Made by a program: the position numbers and the translations under genes. A stretch of DNA of 21,455 nt, from assembly GCA_964497515.1 (NCBI GenBank), contig CAZCCV010000035.1:1-21455 (forward strand), read 5' to 3'. Shown piece after piece: positions 1 to 7,694 of the stretch. Position 1 is the first letter of the stretch. Each line of letters begins with the position of its first letter. The DNA comes from CAZCCV01 sp964497515 (GTDB lineage: Bacteria; Armatimonadota; UBA5829; DTLH01). The notes beneath the pieces are model-generated. The model was not told where the DNA came from. It worked only from the letters and a program-made list of their open reading frames with translations, and made no database searches.

Positions 1-66
1 TATCGAGGGAGCCAGATTAGCGGCCTGATTCCGGATATCTGACATGCACCCCACGGTCACCGTAAT
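1..66 (+). other. Short leader region, possible tail of an upstream gene
   Basis: Frame 1 stays open from base 1 to a TGA at 40-42 and would encode a 13-residue tail ending in GLIPDI. It is too short to assign. A small symmetric element (cggtcaccg) lies near base 55. No other feature is seen before the promoter. Confidence 0.15.
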
Positions 67-95
67 TTGACCGCGAGGGTTCTATGCGATATAAT
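67..95 (+). promoter_or_regulatory. Sigma70-type promoter of the rpoZ-tmk operon
   Basis: A -35 box TTGACC (67-72) and a perfect -10 box TATAAT (90-95) are separated by 17 bp, so transcription should start near base 102. It lies about 75 bp upstream of rpoZ and is the only strong promoter seen before tmk. The closely packed genes behind it are probably transcribed from it. Confidence 0.8.
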
Positions 96-118
96 TATAG
101 GGTTCGATAGTTTTGTGT

Positions 119-143
119 CAGCCAGATGGCACTGGCTGTTTTT
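119..143 (+). terminator. Terminator-like hairpin in the rpoZ leader
   Basis: CAGCCAG (119-125) pairs perfectly with CTGGCTG (132-138) around a 6-nt loop and is followed by five T (139-143). This is the form of an intrinsic terminator. It lies after the predicted start of transcription and before rpoZ, so it could be an attenuator. Alternatively it could end transcripts arriving from upstream. Confidence 0.65.
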
Positions 144-170
144 CTATAGTGAGGTGGATACAGACCAAAT

Positions 171-647
171 ATGAGTTACCCTGTCACAGACCGACCACAA
201 GATCAAGTGGAGAGCAGATACACGCTTGTCATTCTGGCCGCAAAGAGAGCGAAACAGCTTCGCGAGGGCGCTCCAAGGCTGATTGAGACCTCGTCCACTA
301 ACCCGCTTACAGTCGCGCTCGAAGAGATTGCTGCGGGAAAGGTCACCTTTGATGTTCCCAGCCACGACGAAATATCCGCTAGTGGTATTGACTCGACAAT
401 GGAAGCTATTCCCGAGGTAGAAGCTCCTCAAGAAGAAGCAGCCGAACTGATTGCCGAGACTCCAGTAGATGAAGCCGCTAGAGTTGCAGAGCTGCTTAAG
501 CTCCCGGATGAAGAAGAAGAGACCGAAGAGGAATCCGAAGACCTGTTGGCCGCGGCAGAACTCCTTGCCGCTGACGATGCCGAAGGGGATGAGACTGCCG
601 AAGAACCAACTGAGCCCGATGCAGAACCGGAGAGCGTAGAAAAGTAA
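171..647 (+). CDS. rpoZ: RNA polymerase omega subunit with acidic C-terminal extension
   Basis: The omega subunit binds the beta' subunit and helps RNA polymerase assemble. Residues about 12-58 match the omega fold: SRYTLVILAAKRAKQL at 15-30, then a proline-rich turn, then VALEEIAAGKV, which resembles the conserved ALxEI helix. Typical omega proteins are 60-90 residues, whereas this one is 158. Residues about 61-158 form a low-complexity tail very rich in Glu, Asp and Ala, with runs such as DEEEETEEESED. The tail is probably disordered and its role is unknown. The ATG is chosen because a GAGGTGG ribosome binding site lies near 151-157. It is the first gene of the operon and sits 16 bp before dnaK. 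The omega call rests on the N-terminal motif alone. Confidence 0.85.
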   Translation: MSYPVTDRPQDQVESRYTLVILAAKRAKQLREGAPRLIETSSTNPLTVALEEIAAGKVTFDVPSHDEISASGIDSTMEAIPEVEAPQEEAAELIAETPVDEAARVAELLKLPDEEEETEEESEDLLAAAELLAADDAEGDETAEEPTEPDAEPESVEK

Positions 648-663
648 CAGGAGCGCCTGCCGG

Positions 664-2139
664 ATGCCTAAAATCGTTGGTATAGATCTCGGCACCACCA
701 ACTCGGTGATAGCCGTGATCGAAGGTGGTACGCCGACAATTATCCCAGTGTCGGAGGGTGGTAGTCTCTGTCCATCAGTAGTCGGGTTTTCAAAAACAGG
801 CGAGCGTTTAGTAGGACAGATGGCAAAACGGCAGGCCGTGGCCAATCCAGACCATACAATAGCCTCGATAAAACGCAAAATGGGCACTGACTACAGCGTT
901 TCTATCGACGGGAAGACGCTTACACCATCTGAAATCTCCGCTATGATCCTCCAGAAGCTGAAAGCCGATGCAGAAGCGTATCTTGGCGAGCCAGTCGATA
1001 AGGCAGTGATTACGGTTCCCGCATACTTTTCGAACAGCCAGCGACAGGCAACCGAAGAAGCGGGAAGCATTTCTGGTCTGGAAGTGGTTAGAATAATCAA
1101 CGAGCCTACAGCGGCTTCTCTGGCATTTGGTGTGGAAAGCCAAGAGATTTGCACCGTGCTCGTATGGGATCTCGGCGGCGGAACCTTCGATGTGTCAATT
1201 CTGGAGATTGGCGAAGGTGTCTGCGAAGTGATGGCGACTAACGGCGATTGCGCCCTCGGAGGAGATGACTGGGACCAACGACTGGCAAGCTGGCTTCGAG
1301 AAGATTTTGAGCGCACTGACAGTGTAGATATAAGGAAAGATTCCACCGCGATGCAGCGACTGCAAGAAGCTGCAGAGAAAGCCAAAATTGAGCTTTCGAC
1401 TGTGGTAAACACCACTGTGAGCCTGCCATTTATCTCGATTACAGAAGATGGCCCTTGTCACCTGAGCATCGACATCAGCCGAGCAAAACTGGAGGAGCTG
1501 ACAGACGACCTATTAAAACGAATGGTAGCCCCTACGCGAAAAGCTCTTGCAGATGCTCAATTGGAGGCGCGGGAGATAGATAAGATTGTTCTGGTTGGAG
1601 GTTCCACTAGAATGCCTGCAGTGCGGCTGCTCGCAAAAAATATCTTCGGTAAAGACCCTCTGAAGGGAATCGACGCCGACGCAGCAGTTGCAGCAGGAGC
1701 CGCGATTCAGGGTGGCATTCTCGCTGGGGATGTGCGAGACGTGGTTCTTCTGGATGTGACTCCACATTCTCTGGGAATAGAAACGCTGGGTGGTGCTTTT
1801 CAGGAGCTCATAGAACGTAACACCACCATACCGACGACCAAAAGCCAGGAGTTCACCACGGCTGCGGACAATCAGGACAGGGTAGAGATAAAAGTGTATC
1901 AGGGTGAGCACAAAACGGCGAATAAGAACACTTTTCTAACTAACTTCCAGCTAGAAGGGATCGAACCGGCGCCGAGAGGTGTCCCCAGAATTGAAGTTTC
2001 GTTCGATATAGATGCCAGTGGAATAATCCACGTTTCGGCGCGCGACAAGGCTACAGGCAGAAAACAACAGATTACGATAGCCGGAGCAACCAAACAGGAT
2101 GAAGATAGAGTTGAAGAGATAGCTGGCAAAACTCGCTAG
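664..2139 (+). CDS. dnaK: Hsp70 chaperone DnaK, lidless short form
   Basis: DnaK is an ATP-driven chaperone that cycles with DnaJ on unfolded proteins in the cytosol. The nucleotide-binding domain is intact: IDLGTTNS at 7-14, VPAYFSNSQRQAT at 118-130, DLGGGTFDVS at 169-178 and VLVGGSTRMP at 309-318. The interdomain linker (VLLDVTPHSLGIE) lies at 361-373, followed by the beta-sandwich substrate domain to about 475. The protein ends at 491, while typical DnaK has 600-640 residues, so the whole helical lid is missing. Only 67 bp separate the stop from dnaJ, so no shifted lid is hidden there. There is no grpE or hrcA nearby, and no CIRCE-type repeat was seen. The family is certain. It may be a secondary DnaK with a full-length paralogue elsewhere. 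Confidence 0.95.
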   Translation: MPKIVGIDLGTTNSVIAVIEGGTPTIIPVSEGGSLCPSVVGFSKTGERLVGQMAKRQAVANPDHTIASIKRKMGTDYSVSIDGKTLTPSEISAMILQKLKADAEAYLGEPVDKAVITVPAYFSNSQRQATEEAGSISGLEVVRIINEPTAASLAFGVESQEICTVLVWDLGGGTFDVSILEIGEGVCEVMATNGDCALGGDDWDQRLASWLREDFERTDSVDIRKDSTAMQRLQEAAEKAKIELSTVVNTTVSLPFISITEDGPCHLSIDISRAKLEELTDDLLKRMVAPTRKALADAQLEAREIDKIVLVGGSTRMPAVRLLAKNIFGKDPLKGIDADAAVAAGAAIQGGILAGDVRDVVLLDVTPHSLGIETLGGAFQELIERNTTIPTTKSQEFTTAADNQDRVEIKVYQGEHKTANKNTFLTNFQLEGIEPAPRGVPRIEVSFDIDASGIIHVSARDKATGRKQQITIAGATKQDEDRVEEIAGKTR

Positions 2140-2206
2140 ACGCTCAAAATGAAGTGTAATATGGATTCATTCGCCAAAAACTCGGAAAAGATAATAGTGT
2201 GAAGCA

Positions 2207-3352
2207 ATGGCAGAGCAGAGAGACTACTATGAAGTCCTCGAGGTCTCGCGTGATGCGACTCCAGAGGAGATAAAAAGAGCATACAGACGGCTTGCCAGAA
2301 AGCACCACCCGGACGTAAACTCCGGTGACGAGAAAGCCGAAGCAAGATTCAAAGAGATCAACGAAGCTAACGAAGTGCTCTCTGACCCTCAGAAACGAGC
2401 CAACTACGATCGCTTTGGACACGCAGCAGTAAATGGCAACGGCGCGCCGGGAGGCTATGGTGACTTCGGCTTCAAGGTCGACTTTGGCGGATTCGGCGAT
2501 ATCTTCGATATGTTCTTTGGTGGCGCTGGCCCAACAACCAGACCGCAGCAGGTCGACACTCGCGGTTCGGATCTGCGCTACGATGTCCAACTCACACTTG
2601 AAGAAGTCGCAACCGGTGTTGACAAGACAATTCGACTCACCCGGCTTGAGGCTTGCGAGGTCTGCAAAGGTTCAGGAGCTGCCGAAGGTAGCACCACTGA
2701 AACTTGCACTGTCTGTCAGGGAAGCGGGCAGGTGCGCCAGCGACAGCAGACATTCCTTGGAACCCAAATAGTGGTTGGCACTTGCCCAAGGTGCGAAGGT
2801 CGTGGCACTGTCATAACTGATCCTTGTAAAAGCTGCAACGGCCAGGGTCGCACGAGGCGTACCAGCGAGCGAACCATACACATACCTGCCGGTGTTGACG
2901 ATGGAACAAGAATCCGCATCCCCGAAGAGGGTGAGGCTGGGATAAGAGGCGGTGCTCCAGGCGACCTGTTCGTAGTAACATACATCAAACCTCACAAAGC
3001 ATTCGAACGCCGCGGCAGTGATCTGTGGCGAGAAATCTCGGTATCGTTCACTCAAGCTGCTCTCGGCGCAACTATTAAGGTTAAAACACTGACAGGAGAA
3101 GAGACTCTTTACGTCGACAAGGGCACACAGACTGGCGATCATTATCGTCTGCTTGAAAAAGGACTGCCCGACCCACGTGGGCGCAGAGCTGGCGATCTGA
3201 ACGTTGTAGTGAAAGTGGAGACTCCCACAAAACTCTCCGACAAAGAGAAGGAACTGCTCAAGCAATTCGCTGAATTGAGGGGAGAGGACGTTGAAATACG
3301 CGAAGAGAAGGGATTCTTCGAAAGAGTGCGAGATGCATTTGGTGGAAAATGA
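2207..3352 (+). CDS. dnaJ: Co-chaperone DnaJ (type I Hsp40)
   Basis: DnaJ delivers unfolded substrates to DnaK and stimulates its ATPase. All parts of a class I J-protein are present. The J domain is at 1-70 with HPD at 34-36. A Gly/Phe-rich stretch follows at about 71-107. The zinc domain has four CxxCxGxG motifs starting at 150, 167, 193 and 207. A C-terminal substrate-binding domain follows (PAGVDDGTRIRI, then GDLFV). The length of 381 residues is normal. The DnaJ is therefore complete although its DnaK partner lacks the lid. The ribosome binding site is weak. The TGA stop overlaps the ATG of prmA (ATGA), which implies coupled translation. Confidence 0.96.
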   Translation: MAEQRDYYEVLEVSRDATPEEIKRAYRRLARKHHPDVNSGDEKAEARFKEINEANEVLSDPQKRANYDRFGHAAVNGNGAPGGYGDFGFKVDFGGFGDIFDMFFGGAGPTTRPQQVDTRGSDLRYDVQLTLEEVATGVDKTIRLTRLEACEVCKGSGAAEGSTTETCTVCQGSGQVRQRQQTFLGTQIVVGTCPRCEGRGTVITDPCKSCNGQGRTRRTSERTIHIPAGVDDGTRIRIPEEGEAGIRGGAPGDLFVVTYIKPHKAFERRGSDLWREISVSFTQAALGATIKVKTLTGEETLYVDKGTQTGDHYRLLEKGLPDPRGRRAGDLNVVVKVETPTKLSDKEKELLKQFAELRGEDVEIREEKGFFERVRDAFGGK

Positions 3353-4260
3353 GATGGGCTGAGATTAAAGCAGTGGTAGCCGATGAATCGGCAGAGACTG
3401 TTGCGAGTATTTTTATGGAAGAAGGTTGCGGAGGGGTGGCGATCACCGGCCCCTCCGTTCGTGCTTCCGGACATGCTGAACTCTCGGCAGATCTGCCGGT
3501 ATATGAGCACGCTACACTGACGGCGTATCTACCCGTTGACGATCGTTTGGAAGGAAGCTTGCAGAGGATACGTGACAGAATGTGGCTCCTGCCGGAGGTG
3601 GGCGTCGATATAAGCCCCGGAGAGCTGTCCGTTAAGCCTGTAGACGAGGCCGACTGGGCTTCCGCATGGAAATCGTATTTCAAACCGATTCAGGTGGGGC
3701 GAGTTTTCATCAAGCCGAGCTGGGAGGATGTTGAATCGACTCCTGAGAGTATTGTGGTTGAGATAGATCCCGGGATGGCTTTTGGCACTGGCAACCACCC
3801 TACCACTCAATTGTGCATTCAAACGCTTCAGAAGTACATCACCGGTGGAGAACGACTCCTCGACGTCGGCACTGGTTCGGGTATACTCGCAATAGCAGCA
3901 GCAAAACTCGGCGCAAAAGAGGTTCAAGCCACAGAAAACGACCCTGTAGCGGTAGAAGCTGCCAGGAATAATGTGGCGCAAAACGGGGTGGCAGAAACCG
4001 TATCGGTTATGCTGTCGGAATCACCTCCGCCAGCCTGTGTGTTCGACATCGTTGTCGCCAATATCACCGCAAACACCATAATTGGAATGGTGGATGATCT
4101 GGCTGCGAAAGTTGATACAGGTGGATTGATTGTCGCATCGGGTATCATCGAGTCTCGCTCAGACGAGGTTGCAGGTCATCTGGCCGACAGAGGGTTAGAG
4201 ATGGTCGAGAAGACAACCGATGATGAGTGGGTTGCGCTGGTAATGCGCAAGCGGGGATAG
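3349..4260 (+). CDS. prmA: Ribosomal protein L11 methyltransferase
   Basis: PrmA methylates ribosomal protein L11 on the large subunit using S-adenosylmethionine. The protein has the expected N-terminal L11-recognition domain (about 1-95) and a class I methyltransferase domain. The family signature DPGMAFGTGNHPTT is at 140-153. The SAM-binding loop LLDVGTGSGIL follows at 170-180, and the active-site strand DIVVANI is at 233-239. The length of 303 residues is normal. It overlaps dnaJ by 4 bp and ends 6 bp before rsmE. The dnaJ-prmA-rsmE order is a known conserved arrangement in Firmicutes and relatives, which supports the call. Confidence 0.94.
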   Translation: MRWAEIKAVVADESAETVASIFMEEGCGGVAITGPSVRASGHAELSADLPVYEHATLTAYLPVDDRLEGSLQRIRDRMWLLPEVGVDISPGELSVKPVDEADWASAWKSYFKPIQVGRVFIKPSWEDVESTPESIVVEIDPGMAFGTGNHPTTQLCIQTLQKYITGGERLLDVGTGSGILAIAAAKLGAKEVQATENDPVAVEAARNNVAQNGVAETVSVMLSESPPPACVFDIVVANITANTIIGMVDDLAAKVDTGGLIVASGIIESRSDEVAGHLADRGLEMVEKTTDDEWVALVMRKRG

Positions 4261-4266
4261 GACCAT

Positions 4267-5019
4267 ATGGCAAAAGAAGGGCATCTGCACAGATTCTTCA
4301 TCCGCCCAGAATGCGTGTCCGATGATTCTGTGTCAATTTACGGCTCGGATGCCCGCCAGATTTGTTCCGTTCTTCGGCTTTCAAGTGGAGATAGAATTGC
4401 TGCGCTCGACGGAACCGGACACATCTATACGGCAGAGATAACAAAGGCATCTCCGGCAGCAGTAGTTGCAATGATAATGAAAAAGTCGGAGCTGGATACC
4501 GAACCTCGCGTAAAAATCGCGCTTGCTCAATCGCTTCCTAAAGGAAACAAGCTTGAGTTCATACTGCAGAAGGGTACAGAGATAGGGGTGGCAGAGTTTC
4601 AGATAATGACCTCTGCCAGAACAATCCCGAAAGTCTCGGCCGAGTCGGCAGATAAGAAGATTGTTAGATGGCAAAGAGTAGTCAAAGAGGCCGCGGAGCA
4701 GTCGTTCAGGGCAAGGATTCCGACAGTTGAAGGTATCTCTTCGTTGGAGGAAGTCTGTCGACAAATACAGAATTATGACCTCGCCATTTGCTTATGGGAG
4801 GATGAAAGCCAGATAAGCTTTAAGAAGCTTCTAAGTGAGAACTCTTCTGCCCAAAGTGTCTTGCTAATTGTAGGACCAGAAGGCGGATTTGAAGAAAAAG
4901 AAGCACAAATGATGCAAGAAAGCGGTGCAGGGACGGCGACGCTTGGCAAGAGGATTCTCCGCTGTGAGACGGCGGCAATTGTGGCAACAGCAGTAGTTCT
5001 GCACGAAATGGAGGCGTAG
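4267..5019 (+). CDS. rsmE: 16S rRNA (uracil1498-N3)-methyltransferase
   Basis: RsmE methylates U1498 of 16S rRNA in the 30S subunit. It belongs to the knotted SPOUT methyltransferases. Residues 8-75 form the PUA-like RNA-binding domain. Family motifs follow: ALAQSLPKGNKLEFILQKGTEIG at 85-107, EAAEQS at 141-146, IVGPEGGF at 201-208, and the knot segment RILRCETAAI at 229-238. The length of 250 residues is normal. The TAG stop shares one base with the GTG start of the next gene. Confidence 0.94.
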   Translation: MAKEGHLHRFFIRPECVSDDSVSIYGSDARQICSVLRLSSGDRIAALDGTGHIYTAEITKASPAAVVAMIMKKSELDTEPRVKIALAQSLPKGNKLEFILQKGTEIGVAEFQIMTSARTIPKVSAESADKKIVRWQRVVKEAAEQSFRARIPTVEGISSLEEVCRQIQNYDLAICLWEDESQISFKKLLSENSSAQSVLLIVGPEGGFEEKEAQMMQESGAGTATLGKRILRCETAAIVATAVVLHEMEA

Positions 5020-6629
5020 TGGGAACAAGCATTAGAAAAAGTGATCCCGTGAAACTAAGTGACGCAACTGCGCCCGCGAAACCGATAGCGGCCAAGCAGA
5101 TCAAGGTTACAGACAACCTTCAGCAGATACTTGAGGTCTTGCCTCATACAATACGACAGCGTTTGGAAGAACTGGAGGATCTTGAAGACCTGCTGGAGAT
5201 AGTGACCGATCTCGGTCGGCCTGCAGAAGCCAGATTTCCAGCAAGAGTAGTTGATCTTTGTGAGGCCGCTGTCACTTCAGAAGAGATCGACTATGTTGTG
5301 AACCACGTTGGGGCGTTTGGCAAGGACAACCGCGCAGGCATCGAGCGCACGCTGCACAGAATATCGGCGATAAGGAATCGACAGGGAAAGATTGTCGGAT
5401 TGACTTGTCGCATCGGGCGTGCGGTCTACGGCACTATCGACATCATCCGCGACGTTGTGGAAAGTGGCAAGAGCATTCTGCTTCTGGGACGCCCCGGTGT
5501 TGGAAAGACCACAAAGCTTAGAGAGGTTGCGCGCGTGCTTTCTGATGAGTTCAGAAAGCGCGTGGTAATAGTCGATACATCGAACGAAATAGCAGGCGAT
5601 GGAGATATCCCCCACCCTGCAATTGGACGTGCTCGGCGGATGCAGGTAGCTACTCCGGATCAGCAGCACGCTGTTATGATTGAAGCGGTAGAAAACCACA
5701 TGCCGGAAGTGATAGTGATCGATGAGATCGGCACAGAAGCTGAAGCGTTAGCTGCCAGAACCATAGCAGAGCGCGGCGTCCAGCTCATCGCAACAGCCCA
5801 CGGCAATTCACTGGAAAACCTGATGCTGAACCCTACGCTCTCGGATCTTGTTGGTGGGATTCAGACTGTTACACTTTCCGATGAAGAGGCAAAGCGGCGA
5901 GGAACACAGAAATCGGTTTTGGAACGGAAGGCTCCGCCAACTTTCGATGTAGTTATAGAGATAGTCGAAGTTGATAAGCTGGCAATTCATCACGATGTAG
6001 CTCAGGTAATCGACAAGCTGCTAAGGGGTAATCCGGCGAGACCTGAGATACGAGTTAGAAACATCGAAGGCGATGTGGAAGTCGTTCAGCCCGCGGACAT
6101 ACACGCGAGACCCAACGATGCTGGTGGTCGTCTCGAGCACGAGCACTTTTCCTCATCTCCAGGAAGAGCGCTACCTGCAATAGTGAAGATCTTCCCGTAT
6201 GGAGTCAGTAGAAACCGGCTGGAACGGGCGATTCGAGAAATGCGTGTACCGGCGTATATTACAAAAGACACAAACGATGCGGATGTAGTAATTGCCCTCA
6301 AGGCACACTACCGAAAAGAACCGGCAAAGCTCCAGGATATTTCGATGCGACAGATACCGACATACGTCGTGAAGAGCAACACATACACTCAGATAGCGAG
6401 CGTAATGCAGGAGATATTCGGTATTAGTGCTGGCAATGAAGAAGAAGCTGCGATAAGAGAGGCGGAGGATGCCATAGAACGAGTGTTGGAGACCGGAGAG
6501 CCTCAGGAACTGATGCCGCAGAACAGCTTCATCCGACGAATCCAGCATCAGTTGGTGGAAAAGGTTCATCTGGCTTCGGAGAGCATCGGCACCGAACCTT
6601 ATAGAAGGGTCAGGATACTGAAACCGTGA
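5019..6629 (+). CDS. R3H domain AAA-type ATPase (Ycf45 / SpoIIIAA-like)
   Basis: This is a P-loop ATPase resembling the chloroplast/cyanobacterial Ycf45 family and the sporulation protein SpoIIIAA. Its substrate is unknown, but a nucleic-acid role is likely from the C-terminal R3H-type region. Walker A (GRPGVGKTT) is at 157-165, the VDTSNEIAGDGD segment at 185-196, and Walker B (VIVIDEIGTE) at 231-240. An N-terminal helical region (about 30-145) precedes the ATPase. Near the C-terminus, RRIQH followed by a short helix fits the R-x3-H signature. The length of 536 residues fits the family. The GTG start is chosen because it overlaps the rsmE stop and gives the full N-terminus. The stop overlaps tmk (GTGA), so the gene is co-translated with its neighbours. 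Confidence 0.85.
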   Translation: MGTSIRKSDPVKLSDATAPAKPIAAKQIKVTDNLQQILEVLPHTIRQRLEELEDLEDLLEIVTDLGRPAEARFPARVVDLCEAAVTSEEIDYVVNHVGAFGKDNRAGIERTLHRISAIRNRQGKIVGLTCRIGRAVYGTIDIIRDVVESGKSILLLGRPGVGKTTKLREVARVLSDEFRKRVVIVDTSNEIAGDGDIPHPAIGRARRMQVATPDQQHAVMIEAVENHMPEVIVIDEIGTEAEALAARTIAERGVQLIATAHGNSLENLMLNPTLSDLVGGIQTVTLSDEEAKRRGTQKSVLERKAPPTFDVVIEIVEVDKLAIHHDVAQVIDKLLRGNPARPEIRVRNIEGDVEVVQPADIHARPNDAGGRLEHEHFSSSPGRALPAIVKIFPYGVSRNRLERAIREMRVPAYITKDTNDADVVIALKAHYRKEPAKLQDISMRQIPTYVVKSNTYTQIASVMQEIFGISAGNEEEAAIREAEDAIERVLETGEPQELMPQNSFIRRIQHQLVEKVHLASESIGTEPYRRVRILKP

Positions 6630-7252
6630 CCACAGGGCGAGGATTCTTTCTGACCTTCGAAGGGCCAGAAGGTTCAGGCAAAACAACACAGAGCAGGCTT
6701 CTGGCGGAGCGTTTGAGTGATGACGGGTTTGAGGTTGTGACGTCAGCGGAACCCGGTGGAGACCCTGTTGCCCGAGAGATCCGAAAGATACTGCTTCACA
6801 GCGAGGAAGCGATAACGCCGGAGGCAGAACTGCTGCTCTATCTTGCTTCTCGCGCACAGCACGTAACTCGAGTTATCCTTCCTGCGCTGGAGCGAAACGC
6901 GATAGTAATCTGCGATAGATACGCCGATTCCAGCGTTGCTTATCAGGGTTATGGTCGTGGAATATGCCTTGAGACGCTAAGCCGTTTGAACGGATTCGCG
7001 ACAGGTGGGCTAACGCCAGACCTCACGATTCTTCTGGATGTGCCGGTAGAGTTTGGATTGGCACGGCAGCAGGATAAGAACCGTTTTGAGGCAGAGTCAC
7101 TGGCGTTTCACAATCGCGTGCGCGATGGTTTTTTGAAGCTGGCACAAGACGAACCAGGCCGATGGGTGGTAATAGACGCTCACGGTAGCGTTAAGGATGT
7201 TGCCGGCAGGATTTGGCAGAAGGTCTCTCATCGGATTCGGAACAGAGTGTAG
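6626..7252 (+). CDS. tmk: Thymidylate kinase
   Basis: Tmk phosphorylates dTMP to dTDP for DNA synthesis. The P-loop FEGPEGSGKTTQ is at 11-22. The substrate-loop motif EPGGDPVAREIR is at 42-53, and DRYADSSVAYQGYGRG at 97-112 contains the conserved DRY and YQG elements. The lid region follows near RQQDKNRFEAE. The length of 208 residues is typical. The GTG start lies inside the stop of the ATPase gene, which fits tight coupling. It is the last protein gene of the operon, and the next gene is a separately promoted tRNA. Confidence 0.95.
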   Translation: MTTGRGFFLTFEGPEGSGKTTQSRLLAERLSDDGFEVVTSAEPGGDPVAREIRKILLHSEEAITPEAELLLYLASRAQHVTRVILPALERNAIVICDRYADSSVAYQGYGRGICLETLSRLNGFATGGLTPDLTILLDVPVEFGLARQQDKNRFEAESLAFHNRVRDGFLKLAQDEPGRWVVIDAHGSVKDVAGRIWQKVSHRIRNRV

Positions 7253-7271
7253 ATTCTCGGCAAAAGGGAAA

Positions 7272-7301
7272 TTGACGACCTGTCGAAGCTGATGTTATAA
7301 T
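7272..7301 (+). promoter_or_regulatory. Promoter of the tRNA-Gly gene
   Basis: TTGACG (7272-7277) and TATAAT (7296-7301) are separated by 18 bp, and the mature tRNA starts 19 bp after the -10 box. The site lies just after the tmk stop, so the tRNA can be transcribed independently of the operon. Confidence 0.75.
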
Positions 7302-7319
7302 AAGCGTGTTCGTAAGCGG

Positions 7320-7395
7320 GCGGGAGTAGCTCAGTTGGTAGAGCGCTAGCCTTCCAAGCTGGATGTCGCGGGTTCGAACCCCGTCTCCCGCTCCA
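7320..7395 (+). tRNA. tRNA-Gly (anticodon UCC)
   Basis: A complete cloverleaf can be drawn. The acceptor GCGGGAG (7320-7326) pairs with CTCCCGC (7385-7391). The D stem is GCTC/GAGC (7329-7332 and 7341-7344). The anticodon stem is CTAGC/GCTGG around loop CTTCCAA (7351-7357), with the TCC anticodon at 7354-7356 by loop position. The T arm carries GGGTTCGAACCC. The discriminator is T (7392), normal for bacterial tRNA-Gly, and CCA is encoded at 7393-7395. tRNA genes are common integration sites, and the sequence just downstream contains partial copies of this gene. Confidence 0.95.
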
Positions 7396-7497
7396 TTCAG
7401 ACACCCCTGTTTTTTCATCCCCTCTGAGCGTAAGAACGAGCTCAAAACACTCGCTTATGGTAGTTAACGCCCCCTTAAGTAATTGTCACGTTTTCAG

Positions 7498-7512
7498 AAG
7501 CTGGATGTCGCG
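7498..7512 (+). repeat. 15-bp direct copy of internal tRNA-Gly segment
   Basis: AAGCTGGATGTCGCG here is identical to 7356-7370 inside the tRNA-Gly gene, covering the last loop bases, the 3' anticodon stem and the variable loop. The two copies are 142 bp apart. Such copies commonly arise as att sites of elements that integrate in tRNA genes, although here the match stops before the tRNA 3' end. Confidence 0.6.
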
Positions 7513-7535
7513 AACTAATAGTGGCGACAACCAGC
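7500..7535 (-). ncRNA. Long hairpin downstream of a leftward promoter, possible small RNA
   Basis: GCTGGATGTCGC (7500-7511) and GCGACAACCAGC (7524-7535) form a 12-bp stem with one mismatch and a 12-nt loop. On the minus strand the predicted promoter at 7563-7591 would start a transcript near 7556 that carries this hairpin. I see no T-run terminator directly after it. A regulatory RNA of the element is possible but only inferred. Confidence 0.25.
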
Positions 7536-7562
7536 CTTGCAAAAAAGCGGACCACAAAACTT

Positions 7563-7591
7563 ATTATATACTCAAACCCCCAAGTTAACAA
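7563..7591 (-). promoter_or_regulatory. Leftward sigma70-type promoter
   Basis: On the minus strand TTGTTA (7586-7591) and a perfect TATAAT (7563-7568) are spaced by 17 bp. It points toward the tRNA gene and reads into the hairpin at 7500-7535. No protein gene follows on that strand. Confidence 0.45.
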
Positions 7592-7694
7592 CATGCTGCC
7601 AAAAGAAAATCCGGGGCATAACACGAATACCCTTTCAGGCCAGCTTGGTGTTCGGAGCCAATGGCTCCTCACTAATCCCTCAGCTTCGCCTCGG

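Noticed and set aside
144..887. Long minus-strand reading frame opposite rpoZ and the start of dnaK
   Set aside because: It lies antisense to two clearly recognised genes, and its translation is rich in Phe, Leu and Cys without any family motif. It is an antisense shadow.
2140..2206. Frameshifted DnaK lid after the dnaK stop
   Set aside because: Only 67 bp separate dnaK from dnaJ, too little for a lid of about 100 residues, and the translated frames show no lid-like helix.
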